Assembly: GCF_000413855.1 (NCBI RefSeq)
Contig: NZ_ATGG01000007.1
Location: 103,930-167,929 of the forward strand
Length of the DNA: 64,000 bases
DNA from: Acinetobacter gyllenbergii CIP 110306 = MTCC 11365
Lineage (GTDB): Bacteria; Pseudomonadota; Gammaproteobacteria; Pseudomonadales; Moraxellaceae
Direction of reading: 5' to 3'
This document shows, piece after piece, positions 1-8,667 of the stretch; the stretch's first letter is position 1, and each line of letters starts with the position of its first letter. Made by a program: the position numbers and the translations under genes. Under the pieces are notes generated by a model. That model saw only the letters and a list, made by a program, of their open reading frames with translations, ran no database searches and was not told where the DNA came from.

Positions 1-394
1 GCACCACCAAAATTGCCACCGCTAAAATTAGGATCGAACCTGTGGTAATCACCAAATCCATAGAGGCTTTATGATTATGCTGAATATCAGCAATCAATAG
101 ACGGGTGAGTGCGGTAATTGCGACATAAATCAAAAAGCGTACGGGCATGTGATTGGTCTTGAAATAAATCCCGACCATGGCACCTAATTCTAAATAGATA
201 AATAACAGTAAGATGTCATCAATGGTGGCGTACTGTTTTACCGTTAGGATTTCAATCACGGTATGCACGGCTGACCATGCAATCATACAGCCGATAATAA
301 ATAGGGCTAAATAATGAAAGGCTTCAACCGCGTAGTGCCCGAAACGGTCAAATAGGCGGGGTAAGCCTTCAAGTTTCTCTTTAGAGTTCGACAT
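1..394 (-). CDS. PsiE-family inner membrane protein (partial, 5' part)
   Basis: The reading frame starts with ATG at 394 and runs off the left edge without a stop; 131 codons are visible. The N-terminus (MSNSKEKLEGLPRLFDRFG) is followed by hydrophobic segments near residues 28-50, 62-82 and 90-105, and another begins near 118. The segment YLELGAMVGIYFK followed by NHMPVRF is typical of the phosphate-starvation-inducible PsiE family, small four-helix inner membrane proteins of unknown biochemical role. The family assignment rests on this signature and the membrane layout. It points the same way as the next gene but a strong hairpin lies between them, so it is probably transcribed separately. 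Function beyond family membership cannot be stated. Confidence 0.8.
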   Translation of the reverse strand, partial: MSNSKEKLEGLPRLFDRFGHYAVEAFHYLALFIIGCMIAWSAVHTVIEILTVKQYATIDDILLLFIYLELGAMVGIYFKTNHMPVRFLIYVAITALTRLLIADIQHNHKASMDLVITTGSILILAVAILVV

Positions 395-463
395 AGAGAT
401 TTATATTCTCAACATGATCATTAGAATGTTATGCAAGTTTTATGCTGACTTTATTATAGCGAT

Positions 464-502
464 AAAAAAACTGCCTCAACCAAATGATTGAGGCAGTTTT
501 TA
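464..502 (-). terminator. Rho-independent terminator after acyl-CoA dehydrogenase 1
   Basis: Perfect inverted repeat AAAAACTGCCTCAA / TTGAGGCAGTTTTT with an 8-nt loop, lying 14 bp beyond the stop codon of the acyl-CoA dehydrogenase. It has A and T runs on both sides, so it could act in both directions. Confidence 0.85.
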
Positions 503-516
503 ACATCACGCCAAAA

Positions 517-2298
517 TTAAGCTTGGTTTGTGAAGTAATCTTCGCTGAAGTTCATGATCAAGTCAGAACCTGCTTTGATTTTCGCTAAACGCGCATCTAA
601 TTCAGGCAAAATACGGTCTACAAAGTATTGTGCTAATGCAACTTTGTTTTGGTAGAAATCACCAGACTTGTCTTTTGCAGCAGCCGCGATTTTTGCAAAC
701 ATATAGGCGAAGCTGAGTAAGCCGACTGCATGCAAGTAATCAACCGCAGCAGCATTTGGGAAATCTACGTTTTCAGCCGCTTGCTCAATAATGAACTGCG
801 TGATGGCTTCGATTTCAGTTGCAGCGTCTAACGTTGCATCTTTAATGAAGTTTAAGTCTGTATCTAGATCATTGGCAAAGTCACGGATTTCAGTGATGTA
901 CTCAGCAATGAATGCGCCACCACATTTAATGGTTTTACGACCAATTAAATCTTGAGACTGAACGCCATTGGTTCCTTCGTAAATTTGAGCAATACGAAGG
1001 TCACGGATACATTGTTCCATACCCCATTCACGGATATAACCGTGACCACCAAACACCATTTGTGCATCTAAGGTTGCTTGGAAAGCCGTATCAGTGAGAT
1101 AAGCTTTTGCGATAGGCGTTAACAGCGCAACACGGTCATTGGCTTTCTTCACTGCTTCTGCATCAGTCGAGAACTTGGTGATATCCAGTTGTTGACCTAC
1201 GTAAACTGCAAATGCACGAGAAGCTTCGTTATTGGCACGTACATTGAGCAACATACGACGTACATCACCATGCACTAAAATACTGTCTGCTGGTTTGTTT
1301 GGTGATTGAACACCTGCTGCGCTACGGCCTTGTAAACGGTCAGTCGCGTATTGTGCTGCATTTTGGTACGCAAATTCAGAAGCACCGAGACCTTGGATAC
1401 CCATTGATAAACGTTCGTAGTTCATCATTACGAACATTGCAGCAAGGCCTTCGTTTTCTTTACCCACGAGGTAACCTTTGGCACCATCAAAGTTCATCAC
1501 GCAAGTTGCAGAAGCTTTAATCCCCATCTTGTGTTCGATAGAACCTGGGCCAACTGGATTGCGCTCACCTAAAGAACCGTCTTCATTTAACAGGAACTTT
1601 GGAACGATGAATAACGAAATACCACGTGAACCCGCAGGCGCATCAGGTGTCTTGGCAAGCACAAGATGAATGATGTTTTCAGCAAGATCATTATCACCAC
1701 CCGTGATGAAGATTTTAGTACCCGTAATGTTATACGTACCATCTTCATTAGGTTCAGCTTTAGTTTTGATAATGCCTAAATCTGTACCTGCATGGGGTTC
1801 AGTTAAGCACATGGTGCCTGACCATTCGCCAGAGTAGATTTTAGGTAAATAAGTTTCTTTTTGCTCTTGTGATGCATAGCTGTTTAAGGCCATACCAGCA
1901 CCCACAGAAAGCAGTGGGTAGAGCATGAATGATGGATTGGTCGCGAATAACATTTCATCAGACAATACAGTCAGCATTTTTGGCATTGCCTGACCGCCCC
2001 ATTCTTCATCAGCACCTAAGCCGATCCAACCACCATCAGCGTATTGACGGAATGCTTCTTTAAAACCTGCTGGGGTGAAAACTTCACCATTTTCCCAACG
2101 TGCGCCTTCTTCATCACCCGTACGGTTTAACGGATGTGTCACGTTTTGGGCAAACTTCGCCATTTCTTCTAAAATTGCTTCAGCTGTTGCGGCATCTACA
2201 TGAGCAAGTTTCTCATTAGACTGCCAAAATTGTTCTGCTTTAAATACATCATTTAAGATGAATTTCATGTCTGCTAAAGGCGCATTGTAAATTGGCAT
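517..2298 (-). CDS. Acyl-CoA dehydrogenase, long form with extra C-terminal domain (copy 1)
   Basis: A 593-residue FAD-dependent acyl-CoA dehydrogenase, expected to introduce the trans-2 double bond in an acyl-CoA and pass electrons to ETF. The N-terminal helical domain covers roughly residues 1-160. The substrate/FAD signature CLTEPHAGTDLG is at 164-175, and the flavin-binding C-terminal part contains FGGHGYIREWGMEQ and the active-site segment YEGTNGVQ. The last 120 residues form the additional helical domain of the 600-residue subfamily (DmdC/AcdB-like) rather than the classic 380-residue enzymes. Its neighbour at 2461-4263 is a paralogue of the same length and orientation. Each gene has its own terminator, so they are probably separate transcripts. 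Substrate chain length cannot be read from sequence; the subfamily also includes 3-methylmercaptopropionyl-CoA dehydrogenases. Confidence 0.93.
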   Translation of the reverse strand: MPIYNAPLADMKFILNDVFKAEQFWQSNEKLAHVDAATAEAILEEMAKFAQNVTHPLNRTGDEEGARWENGEVFTPAGFKEAFRQYADGGWIGLGADEEWGGQAMPKMLTVLSDEMLFATNPSFMLYPLLSVGAGMALNSYASQEQKETYLPKIYSGEWSGTMCLTEPHAGTDLGIIKTKAEPNEDGTYNITGTKIFITGGDNDLAENIIHLVLAKTPDAPAGSRGISLFIVPKFLLNEDGSLGERNPVGPGSIEHKMGIKASATCVMNFDGAKGYLVGKENEGLAAMFVMMNYERLSMGIQGLGASEFAYQNAAQYATDRLQGRSAAGVQSPNKPADSILVHGDVRRMLLNVRANNEASRAFAVYVGQQLDITKFSTDAEAVKKANDRVALLTPIAKAYLTDTAFQATLDAQMVFGGHGYIREWGMEQCIRDLRIAQIYEGTNGVQSQDLIGRKTIKCGGAFIAEYITEIRDFANDLDTDLNFIKDATLDAATEIEAITQFIIEQAAENVDFPNAAAVDYLHAVGLLSFAYMFAKIAAAAKDKSGDFYQNKVALAQYFVDRILPELDARLAKIKAGSDLIMNFSEDYFTNQA

Positions 2299-2391
2299 AA
2301 TCGTTCCCTTCTACGCACAGCTTGATGTGCAAAGTGATCAAATAAAACGAACAAATAAATTGAATCGTATAAATTTAGCATTGATTAAACA

Positions 2392-2425
2392 AAAAAAGGA
2401 CGGTCAAAACTGACCAGTCCTTTTT
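2392..2425 (-). terminator. Terminator after acyl-CoA dehydrogenase 2
   Basis: Hairpin AAAAAGGAC-GTCA / TGAC-GTCCTTTTT with an AAAC loop, 36 bp beyond the stop of the upstream paralogue and just before the promoter region of copy 1. A T-run follows on the minus strand. Confidence 0.8.
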
Positions 2426-2460
2426 CTGTGATGAACGTTGCATCTCATTCTAAACTATGT

Positions 2461-4263
2461 TTAGAAAGCGAAGTGTTCCGCATCAAGTTCAAACAATGGC
2501 GCAACGCCAGTTGAAAGTACGTCTACATGTGAGCGAACACGTGGCAAGATTTTCTTGAAGTAGAAGCGAGCAGTGGTCACTTTTGCATTGTAGAAGTCAA
2601 CTTCAGTTGAACCTTCAGCCAATTTCTCTTGCGCAACAAGTGCCATACGTGCCCATAAGTAAGCAAGCGTGACATAACCAGAGAAGTATAGGTAGTCAAC
2701 CGCAGCTGCGCCCACTTCATCCGGGTTTTGCATTGCACGCATACCGATTTGCATGGTGATGTCGCCCCATTCTTTGTTGGCAGCAGCCAATGGCGCAATG
2801 AACTCTTGCATAGCAGCATTGTCTTTGTTTGCTTCAACAAATTTATGGATGATCTTGGTGAAGTCTTTCAACATTGCACCTTGAGTTTGCAAGACTTTAC
2901 GACCTAACAAGTCAAGTGCTTGAATCTCAGTAGTACCTTCGTATAAGCAAGCAATACGTGTATCACGTACGATTTGCTCCATACCGTGTTCAGAAATGAA
3001 ACCGTGACCGCCAAATACCTGTACACCGTGCTTCGCAGATTCAGAACCCGTCTCAGTTAAGAATGCTTTTGCGATTGGCGTTAACAAAGACAAAATGTTG
3101 TCAGCAAACTTACGCTCTTCTTCAGTTTCGCCTTTTTCAACGATATCTGCATATTGAGCCAATAAGTAAACCAACGCACGACCGCCTTCAGCAAATGATT
3201 TTTGCGTTAAAAGCATGTTACGGACAGCTGGGTGAACGATGATTGGATCAGCTTCTTTTTCAGGTGCTTTAGGACCAGAAAGAGAGCGCATTGCCAAACG
3301 ATCTTTCGCATACGCTAGAGCGCCTTGGAAAGAAGATTCAGATGCAGATAAACCTTGAACCGCTGTACCGATACGTGCTGTGTTCATGAAGGTGAACATA
3401 CAGTTTAAACCACGGTTTTCAGGTCCGATCAAATAACCTTTTGCTTGGTCAAAGTTAATGACACACGTTGCGTTACCATGGATCCCCATTTTGTGTTCGA
3501 TTGAACCACAACGAACCGCATTACGCTCGCCGATAGAACCGTCAGCATTCACATGGAACTTAGGCACGATGAATAAAGAGATCCCTTTCGTACCTTTTGG
3601 CGCACCTGGTAAACGTGCAAGTACGATATGGATGATATTGTCAGCCATGTCGTGTTCACCGGCAGAGATAAAGATTTTCTCGCCAGAGATTGCATAGCTG
3701 CCATCAGCATTTGGTTCAGCTTTAGAACGGATAATACCAAGGTCAGAACCAGCATGAGATTCAGTTAAGCACATGGTCCCTGTCCAAACACCTGAAACAA
3801 GGTTTGGCAAGTAAGTGTTCTTTTGCTCATCAGAACCGTGATGTTCTAAAGTACGAACAGCACCGTGAGAAAGACCAGGGTACATACCCCATGACCAGTT
3901 TGCAGTACCCACCATTTCAGAGATAGAGATCCCTAAAGAGTTTGGTAATGCTTGACCGCCAAATTCTTCATCAGCAGAAAGAGATGGGAAGCCAAGTTCG
4001 ATATATTTTTGATACGCTTCTTTAAAGCCTGTAGGTGTTGTTACAACACCGTCATTCCAAATACAACCTTCACGGTCGCCGACTTGGTTTAAAGGAGAAA
4101 GTTCATTTTCGCAGAAATCAGCCGCTGCTTCTAAATATTGATCAACCAATTCACGGCTTACAGTGTCTTGAAATGCAGGAAGTTTCGCGTAATGTGCTTC
4201 AGCATTTAATAATTCGTGCAATACGAACTGCATATCACGTAAGGGTGCTTTGTATTGTGGCAT
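2461..4263 (-). CDS. Acyl-CoA dehydrogenase, long form with extra C-terminal domain (copy 2)
   Basis: A 600-residue paralogue of the gene at 517-2298, with the same N-terminal pattern (MPQYKAPLRDMQFVLHELLN against MPIYNAPLADMKFILNDVFK). It carries the FAD/substrate signature CLTESHAGSDLG at residues 165-176, FGGHGFISEHGMEQ, and the active-site segment YEGTTEIQ, followed by the long-form C-terminal domain. It is expected to catalyse the first oxidation of beta-oxidation in the cytoplasm with ETF as electron acceptor. Divergence between the copies is substantial throughout, so this is an old duplication, probably with different chain-length preference. The start ATG is preceded on the minus strand by GAGGAACCCGCT, a good ribosome binding site. 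I cannot infer the specific substrate. Confidence 0.93.
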   Translation of the reverse strand: MPQYKAPLRDMQFVLHELLNAEAHYAKLPAFQDTVSRELVDQYLEAAADFCENELSPLNQVGDREGCIWNDGVVTTPTGFKEAYQKYIELGFPSLSADEEFGGQALPNSLGISISEMVGTANWSWGMYPGLSHGAVRTLEHHGSDEQKNTYLPNLVSGVWTGTMCLTESHAGSDLGIIRSKAEPNADGSYAISGEKIFISAGEHDMADNIIHIVLARLPGAPKGTKGISLFIVPKFHVNADGSIGERNAVRCGSIEHKMGIHGNATCVINFDQAKGYLIGPENRGLNCMFTFMNTARIGTAVQGLSASESSFQGALAYAKDRLAMRSLSGPKAPEKEADPIIVHPAVRNMLLTQKSFAEGGRALVYLLAQYADIVEKGETEEERKFADNILSLLTPIAKAFLTETGSESAKHGVQVFGGHGFISEHGMEQIVRDTRIACLYEGTTEIQALDLLGRKVLQTQGAMLKDFTKIIHKFVEANKDNAAMQEFIAPLAAANKEWGDITMQIGMRAMQNPDEVGAAAVDYLYFSGYVTLAYLWARMALVAQEKLAEGSTEVDFYNAKVTTARFYFKKILPRVRSHVDVLSTGVAPLFELDAEHFAF

Positions 4264-4534
4264 AGCGGGTTCCTCAATACTGGTTAAACCAGAGTTATAA
4301 TCTTAGTCAATGATAAATGTGCCCAACAGCACCATTTTGTACTGCTAATCGTGCAACAAGTTATAGTTCGGTACAAGCTTTTACAGGTCATTTCTTAGTG
4401 ACTGTGAAGTCAAAGTTTATGGTTCAACCTGTTTAAGCGTTTAGATTGTAGGTGCTTTTTAGGCTTTTGAGTGAAACTGCCGAGGCAAAATCGTAAGCAG
4501 CTGTGTACTTAAAAATCAATATGCTTTGGTCATA
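4264..4534. other. Intergenic region upstream of acyl-CoA dehydrogenase 2
   Basis: No credible gene is seen. The stretch must hold the promoter of the acyl-CoA dehydrogenase reading left and ends at the terminator of the small lipoprotein gene. No strong regulator site was recognised. Confidence 0.5.
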
Positions 4535-4562
4535 AAAAAAGGCGCTTTAAAAGCGCCGATGA
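4535..4562 (-). terminator. Terminator after Spy-like lipoprotein gene
   Basis: Hairpin GGCGCTTT / AAAGCGCC directly followed, on the minus strand, by a run of seven T. It lies just beyond the stop codon of the gene ending at 4575. Confidence 0.85.
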
Positions 4563-4574
4563 GGAACAGGGAAA

Positions 4575-4949
4575 TTAAGTGCTTGCGTTAGCTTGGCGTT
4601 TGAACTGTGATTTGTCTGGGGTAAAACGAACTTCACAGGTGCCTTCAATTACACGCTTATTCCATTGAACATTCACGCGTTCTCCAATCCGCTTTCCTTG
4701 ACAGGCTTGCTCAATCTGGGCACGTTGTGCTTGATGTTCTTGGCGCATTTGTTCGCGTTGCTCTAAACGCTGTTCACGTTTGGCTTGCCATTCAGCACGT
4801 TGTTCTGGTGTAAGTGGCGCACGTTGCATATTATGGCGGTGATGGTCACGATCCATTGACTGTTCCGCTGGTGTGGTTGACTGGCAGGCAGCCAAACCTA
4901 AAACAGAACCGAATAGGGTGGTCATCAATACGATTTTTGTCTTGTTCAT
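4575..4949 (-). CDS. Small lipoprotein, Spy/CpxP-like, divergent from baeSR
   Basis: A 124-residue protein with a lipoprotein signal peptide: MNKTKIVLMTTLFGSVLGLAAC, lipobox LAAC with the modified Cys at residue 22. The mature part is very rich in Gln, Arg and Glu, with the motif LTPEQRAEW near residues 47-55 followed by about 35 residues of predicted helix or coiled coil. LTxxQ is the hallmark of periplasmic Spy/CpxP chaperones, here present once. The C-terminal 40 residues contain two Cys that may pair. It is divergently transcribed from baeS with 131 bp between the starts. In E. coli, spy is a BaeR target, so the arrangement suggests an envelope-stress effector controlled by the adjacent two-component system. 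That regulation is inference; the lipoprotein call is firm. Confidence 0.72.
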   Translation of the reverse strand: MNKTKIVLMTTLFGSVLGLAACQSTTPAEQSMDRDHHRHNMQRAPLTPEQRAEWQAKREQRLEQREQMRQEHQAQRAQIEQACQGKRIGERVNVQWNKRVIEGTCEVRFTPDKSQFKRQANAST

Positions 4950-5080
4950 TGTTTTATCCAGCGTGATCAGTTGTGATTTGATGGTTAAAGATTAGATAAT
5001 AAAGATGAAGAAACAATGGAGAGTTTTTTTCGACCATGTTGGTTACAATCCACAAATAGAACACTATTGAGAGTCTGCTT

Positions 5081-6754
5081 TTGAATGTTCGCCGCGTGCC
5101 CTTAGCCTTACGCCTGTTTTTAACGGTATTACTGACCACCTTGTTGATCGCAACGATTAGCTTGGGGATTTTGCATTGGACTATGCAAAAGAACTTTGCA
5201 CGTTATGTTGCCGATGTAGAAATGCAGAAGCTAGACCGTTTGATTGCCAATTTAGGCAACGTCTATACGGTTTATCATGACTGGGGCAATGCCATTCAGG
5301 CGCAGATTCTGCAAATTGAAGGGACCGCAGCACCAGATGACTATGACCGTTTGTCCCAGTGGTGGTTGCGCCGTCAGTATGATATTGCCTTACAACAACG
5401 TTATTTTAATGACCATACCTTACTCAGTCTGTCTCCAACGCTGGCACAAAATAATGTCGAGATCAAAAATCGGCAGATTTTTAATGATGAAGAATTAAAA
5501 ATCCTCAAACAAAATTTACCATCGGAATATCAACCCTTTGAAGGCTTACGTTTTCCTTTGAGTCCACGTCAGTTTCGTTTAAAGACAGATAGCAAAGAAG
5601 ATAAACAAGACAGCAAACTCAATACTGCACCTGTTGAACAGGGCAAAAAGCGCTTTGTCTCGATTCCTGATCGTTTAGGTTTAAGCTCACGACTGTCTTT
5701 ATACGATGAAAATCAGCAGTTTATTGTGGGGGAACCTGCGACTGATCAAATTTCGTTCCGACCAATTGTCGTTGACGAGAAGGTGGTCGGTTATCTCGGA
5801 TTAAAGCCAGTACTGGATCAAGATGATGCCTCCAGTATCAATTTTTTTAGTAATCAAAAGCGTTATTTGCTATTAGTCTATGCCTTAACGGTACTTTCCA
5901 GTTTGGTTGCGGCATTACTGATGGCGACCTATTTTAAGAAGCCGATTCAACGTTTATTAAAAGCCACCTTGGAATTAACTCGTGGCAATTATCAACATCA
6001 AGTGATGATTAAGCGCAATGATGAGCTGGGTGATTTGTCTAATCAATTGAACCATTTGGCTGATATTTTACATCAACATGAAGAATCTCGCCGTCAATGG
6101 GTATCCGATACCTCACATGAATTGAAGACCCCATTGGCTGTGTTGCAGGCACAGATCGAAGCGATGCAGGATGGGATTCGTAAAGCCACACCAGAGCATC
6201 TCAATGCCATGATGCGTCAGGTCAGTACTTTGAAGAAGTTAACCCAAGATCTCGCTGACCTCGCACAAGCCGATGCCCAACAGTTGAAATGCTATTTTGC
6301 TGAAGTTAATCCGTGGGATGTGGTGCTACAAGAAGTTGAAAATTTCAAATCGACATTTGAACAAAACCAGCTTGAAGTGACCTTGTCCGGAGAAGGGGCA
6401 ATCCTATCTTTAGATCGGGATCGCTTTAAACAGATTATCGTCAATCTATTAGGTAACTGTGTTCGTTACACCGAACAAGGTGGAAAAATACAGATTCACA
6501 CTCAACAAGATGAGCAACAATGGATAATGTATGTAGATGATAGTCCATTGGGCGTAAATGATGAGCAATTGGCACGTTTAGGCGAGCGCTTCTATCGTGT
6601 CGATGATTCGCGTACCCGTAGCACAGGGGGCACAGGTCTAGGTTTGGCCTTGTCATGTAAGTTGGCACAAGCTTTAGGTGGTTCACTGACTTTTGAGCAC
6701 TCACCATTAGGCGGATTACGTTGTGTCCTAACTTTCCCAAAATCAATTCAATAA
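5081..6754 (+). CDS. baeS: Sensor histidine kinase BaeS
   Basis: A 557-residue membrane histidine kinase. Transmembrane helix 1 is at residues about 10-32, a long periplasmic domain at 33-260, and helix 2 at 262-284, followed by a HAMP segment. The dimerisation/phosphoacceptor motif SDTSHELKTPLAVL has the phosphorylated His at 346. The ATP-binding N box NLLGNCVRYTEQGG is near 455-468 and the G box STGGTGLGLAL near 514-524. The start is TTG at 5081; the nearby ATG is out of frame. Its partner response regulator begins 46 bp after the stop. In Acinetobacter, BaeSR responds to envelope stress and influences the AdeABC efflux pump, but no pump genes are in this window. Identity to BaeS rests mainly on the very characteristic BaeR next door. 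Confidence 0.9.
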   Translation: MNVRRVPLALRLFLTVLLTTLLIATISLGILHWTMQKNFARYVADVEMQKLDRLIANLGNVYTVYHDWGNAIQAQILQIEGTAAPDDYDRLSQWWLRRQYDIALQQRYFNDHTLLSLSPTLAQNNVEIKNRQIFNDEELKILKQNLPSEYQPFEGLRFPLSPRQFRLKTDSKEDKQDSKLNTAPVEQGKKRFVSIPDRLGLSSRLSLYDENQQFIVGEPATDQISFRPIVVDEKVVGYLGLKPVLDQDDASSINFFSNQKRYLLLVYALTVLSSLVAALLMATYFKKPIQRLLKATLELTRGNYQHQVMIKRNDELGDLSNQLNHLADILHQHEESRRQWVSDTSHELKTPLAVLQAQIEAMQDGIRKATPEHLNAMMRQVSTLKKLTQDLADLAQADAQQLKCYFAEVNPWDVVLQEVENFKSTFEQNQLEVTLSGEGAILSLDRDRFKQIIVNLLGNCVRYTEQGGKIQIHTQQDEQQWIMYVDDSPLGVNDEQLARLGERFYRVDDSRTRSTGGTGLGLALSCKLAQALGGSLTFEHSPLGGLRCVLTFPKSIQ

Positions 6755-6800
6755 CTTTTTAGATCCTCTTGTGTTGAGGATGATGGATAGGATGAAAACC

Positions 6801-7487
6801 ATGAAACATATTATGTTGGTTGAAGATGAGGTTGAACTCGCGCAGTTGGTTCGTGACTATTTAGAAGCTGCTGGTTTTGAAGTCAGCATGTTTCATGATG
6901 GTCAGGATGCGTATACCCAGTTTCAGCAACGTAAACCGAGTTTGATGATTTTGGACTTGATGGTGCCACGCATGGATGGCTTGACCATTTGCCGAAAAGT
7001 CCGTGAACAGTCTGATTTACCGATTATTATGGTCACGGCTCGTACTGAAGAAATTGATCGTGTTTTAGGTTTGAATATGGGAGCAGATGACTATATCTGT
7101 AAGCCATTCAGTCCCAAAGAATTGGTCGCCCGTGTACAAGCGGTATTACGTCGTTTAGAGCGTAAAGCAGAGCCTGAACAAAATGATTTATTCCGTATTG
7201 ATAAAGCGCAGCAACGAATTTGGTATCAACAAAAGGCATTGACCTTAACCCCAACCGAGTTTCGTTTATTAGAGTTATTCTTGGAGCACTTAGGTCAGGT
7301 TTACTCTCGTGCGCAGCTACTTGACCATATTAATCCAGACAGTTTTGATGTGGCGGATCGTGTAATCGACAGCCATATTAAAAACCTACGCCGTAAGATT
7401 TCAGAGGCAGCGGATACAGGTAATCGCCATGAATGGATTCAGGCAGTGTATGGCGTCGGGTATCGTTTTGAATATCCAGATGAATAA
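6801..7487 (+). CDS. baeR: Response regulator BaeR (OmpR/PhoB family)
   Basis: A 228-residue response regulator. The receiver domain has acidic pocket E8/D9 (MKHIMLVEDE), phosphoacceptor Asp52 in LMILDLMVPRMDG and conserved Lys in YICKPFSP. The C-terminal winged helix (TPTEFRLLELFLEH, then VIDSHIKNLRRKI and YGVGYRFE) is of OmpR/PhoB type. I chose the ATG at 6801 rather than the in-frame ATG 30 bases upstream because it gives the usual family N-terminus and has AGGA about ten bases before it. It is co-transcribed with baeS. It would bind DNA in its own promoter region and possibly that of the divergent Spy-like lipoprotein gene. The sequence closely resembles what I remember of Acinetobacter BaeR. 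Confidence 0.93.
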   Translation: MKHIMLVEDEVELAQLVRDYLEAAGFEVSMFHDGQDAYTQFQQRKPSLMILDLMVPRMDGLTICRKVREQSDLPIIMVTARTEEIDRVLGLNMGADDYICKPFSPKELVARVQAVLRRLERKAEPEQNDLFRIDKAQQRIWYQQKALTLTPTEFRLLELFLEHLGQVYSRAQLLDHINPDSFDVADRVIDSHIKNLRRKISEAADTGNRHEWIQAVYGVGYRFEYPDE

Positions 7488-8073
7488 CTGCGTTATCTTA
7501 TTCGATCTTGCGCTGCTTTAGCTTTAACTGATCTCTATATGGAATGAGTTTTACTTAAAGAGCGCATCGTTTTTCTGCGGATAGAGAAACTGAAATAAGA
7601 TGGAACTTAGTGAGGACAATGAGCGAAGCACTGCAAAAAGTTTTATCCTGTGAATAGCCCTTGCGCTGCTACAACGCCTTGCACTGCTATAGTCGCAGTT
7701 CATATCCAAGAAAATGTGGATAGTTTCTACATCTCTTTTCCTTCGTATAGAGAGGCTGACATGAGGTGAGTTTTGATGATGGTAAGGGATGAAGTGTTGG
7801 AAAAAGTTTTATCCTGTGGATAACCACAGCGTTATCCACAGAAAATGTGGATAGTTTCGCAAAGCTTTTGTTGAAATTATCTTCTTTTCTGGTGATAACT
7901 TCGGTATCCGCTTTTTATAAGCAAAATATTTTTACATTACTTTACAATTGCTTGTGAGGAGTTGTGACGGTGAACTGTGACTGATTTCAGATGATAAACT
8001 TATCCTCTGCATAAGCCTTGTGCAGTTTGATCATCGCCTTTATCCGCAAAAGTTGTCCTGAATACGAGTCCCT
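7488..8073. other. Gene-free spacer with tandem repeats and DnaA-box-like words
   Basis: No open frame of note. Two imperfect copies of a roughly 165 bp unit start near 7577 and 7745; both pass through AAAAAGTTTTATCCTGTG and AGAAAATGTGGATAGTTTC. A third degenerate copy may lie at about 7995-8060. Consensus DnaA-box-like words (TTATCCACA or reverse) occur at 7815-7823 and 7832-7840, with near matches at 7715-7723 and 7846-7854. Confidence 0.65.
7577..7860. repeat. Imperfect tandem repeat with DnaA-box-like sites
   Basis: The first unit (about 7577-7730) and second unit (about 7745-7860) share a TAGAGA...CTGA start, the core AAAAAGTTTTATCCTGTG and the end GAAAATGTGGATAGTTTC. The second unit contains the perfect palindrome TGTGGATAAC-CACAGC-GTTATCCACA at 7815-7840, formed from two head-to-head consensus DnaA boxes. 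Confidence 0.65.
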
Positions 8074-8655
8074 TTATGGATGAATGATAATAGGGGTGTG
8101 ATCCTTGACCAATTGCCATATTTCATCCATATCAGAATTGGTTACCGCGATACAACCCAATGTCCAGTCTTTACGAGGCAGATAAGTTGCACTTGTAGGA
8201 ACGGAGGTGGCTCGTGTTGGCACAGTACCGTGAATCATTACATTACCGCCAGCAGATTGGCCTTGCTGTTGGGCATAAGCGCTATCTTGTTTATTCGGAT
8301 AGGAAATGTGCAAAGATTTATAATAAGCGCTTTGAGGATTTCGCCAATCGATAGAATAAGTCCCTTCAGGTGTTTTGCCATCGCCTTCAAACTGTTTGTG
8401 TCCGATCGGATCAAAGCCTAGACGCATTGGATAACTGCGAATGACTTCCTGTTGATGTTTCAATTGTAAAATGCGCTGGCTTTTAAACACTTCAATTGAG
8501 GTCACGGGTTTGTTTTGTTGAAGCTGTTGTATTTCATGGGCTGAAAGAGGCTGATGTGCTGCTCCCACGGTTGGGATGAACTTGCCATACTGGAAATAAG
8601 CCAGTCCCAATAACAGGATTAAAATTGCACATCCAATCATTCGCCCAATTTTCAT
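8074..8655 (-). CDS. L,D-transpeptidase family protein (YkuD fold)
   Basis: A 193-residue exported or membrane-anchored protein with an N-terminal hydrophobic helix at residues 6-22. The YkuD catalytic motif has His142 in VMIHGT and Cys168 in DWTLGCIAVTNSDM. This family forms 3-3 crosslinks in peptidoglycan or attaches proteins to it, using the Cys as nucleophile in the periplasm. The small size and single domain match the ErfK/YafK-like group annotated generally as L,D-transpeptidase or murein peptide hydrolase, so hydrolysis is an alternative. It lies 13 bp downstream of the selO stop on the same strand and could be co-transcribed with it. No peptidoglycan-binding domain is seen. Confidence 0.88.
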   Translation of the reverse strand: MKIGRMIGCAILILLLGLAYFQYGKFIPTVGAAHQPLSAHEIQQLQQNKPVTSIEVFKSQRILQLKHQQEVIRSYPMRLGFDPIGHKQFEGDGKTPEGTYSIDWRNPQSAYYKSLHISYPNKQDSAYAQQQGQSAGGNVMIHGTVPTRATSVPTSATYLPRKDWTLGCIAVTNSDMDEIWQLVKDHTPIIIHP

Positions 8656-8667
8656 AGATTTTTTCTT

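Noticed and set aside
7815..7854. DnaA-box palindrome read as a replication origin
   Set aside because: There is no dnaA, dnaN, gidA, parAB or AT-rich unwinding zone with associated genes; kept only as a possible DnaA-titration locus.
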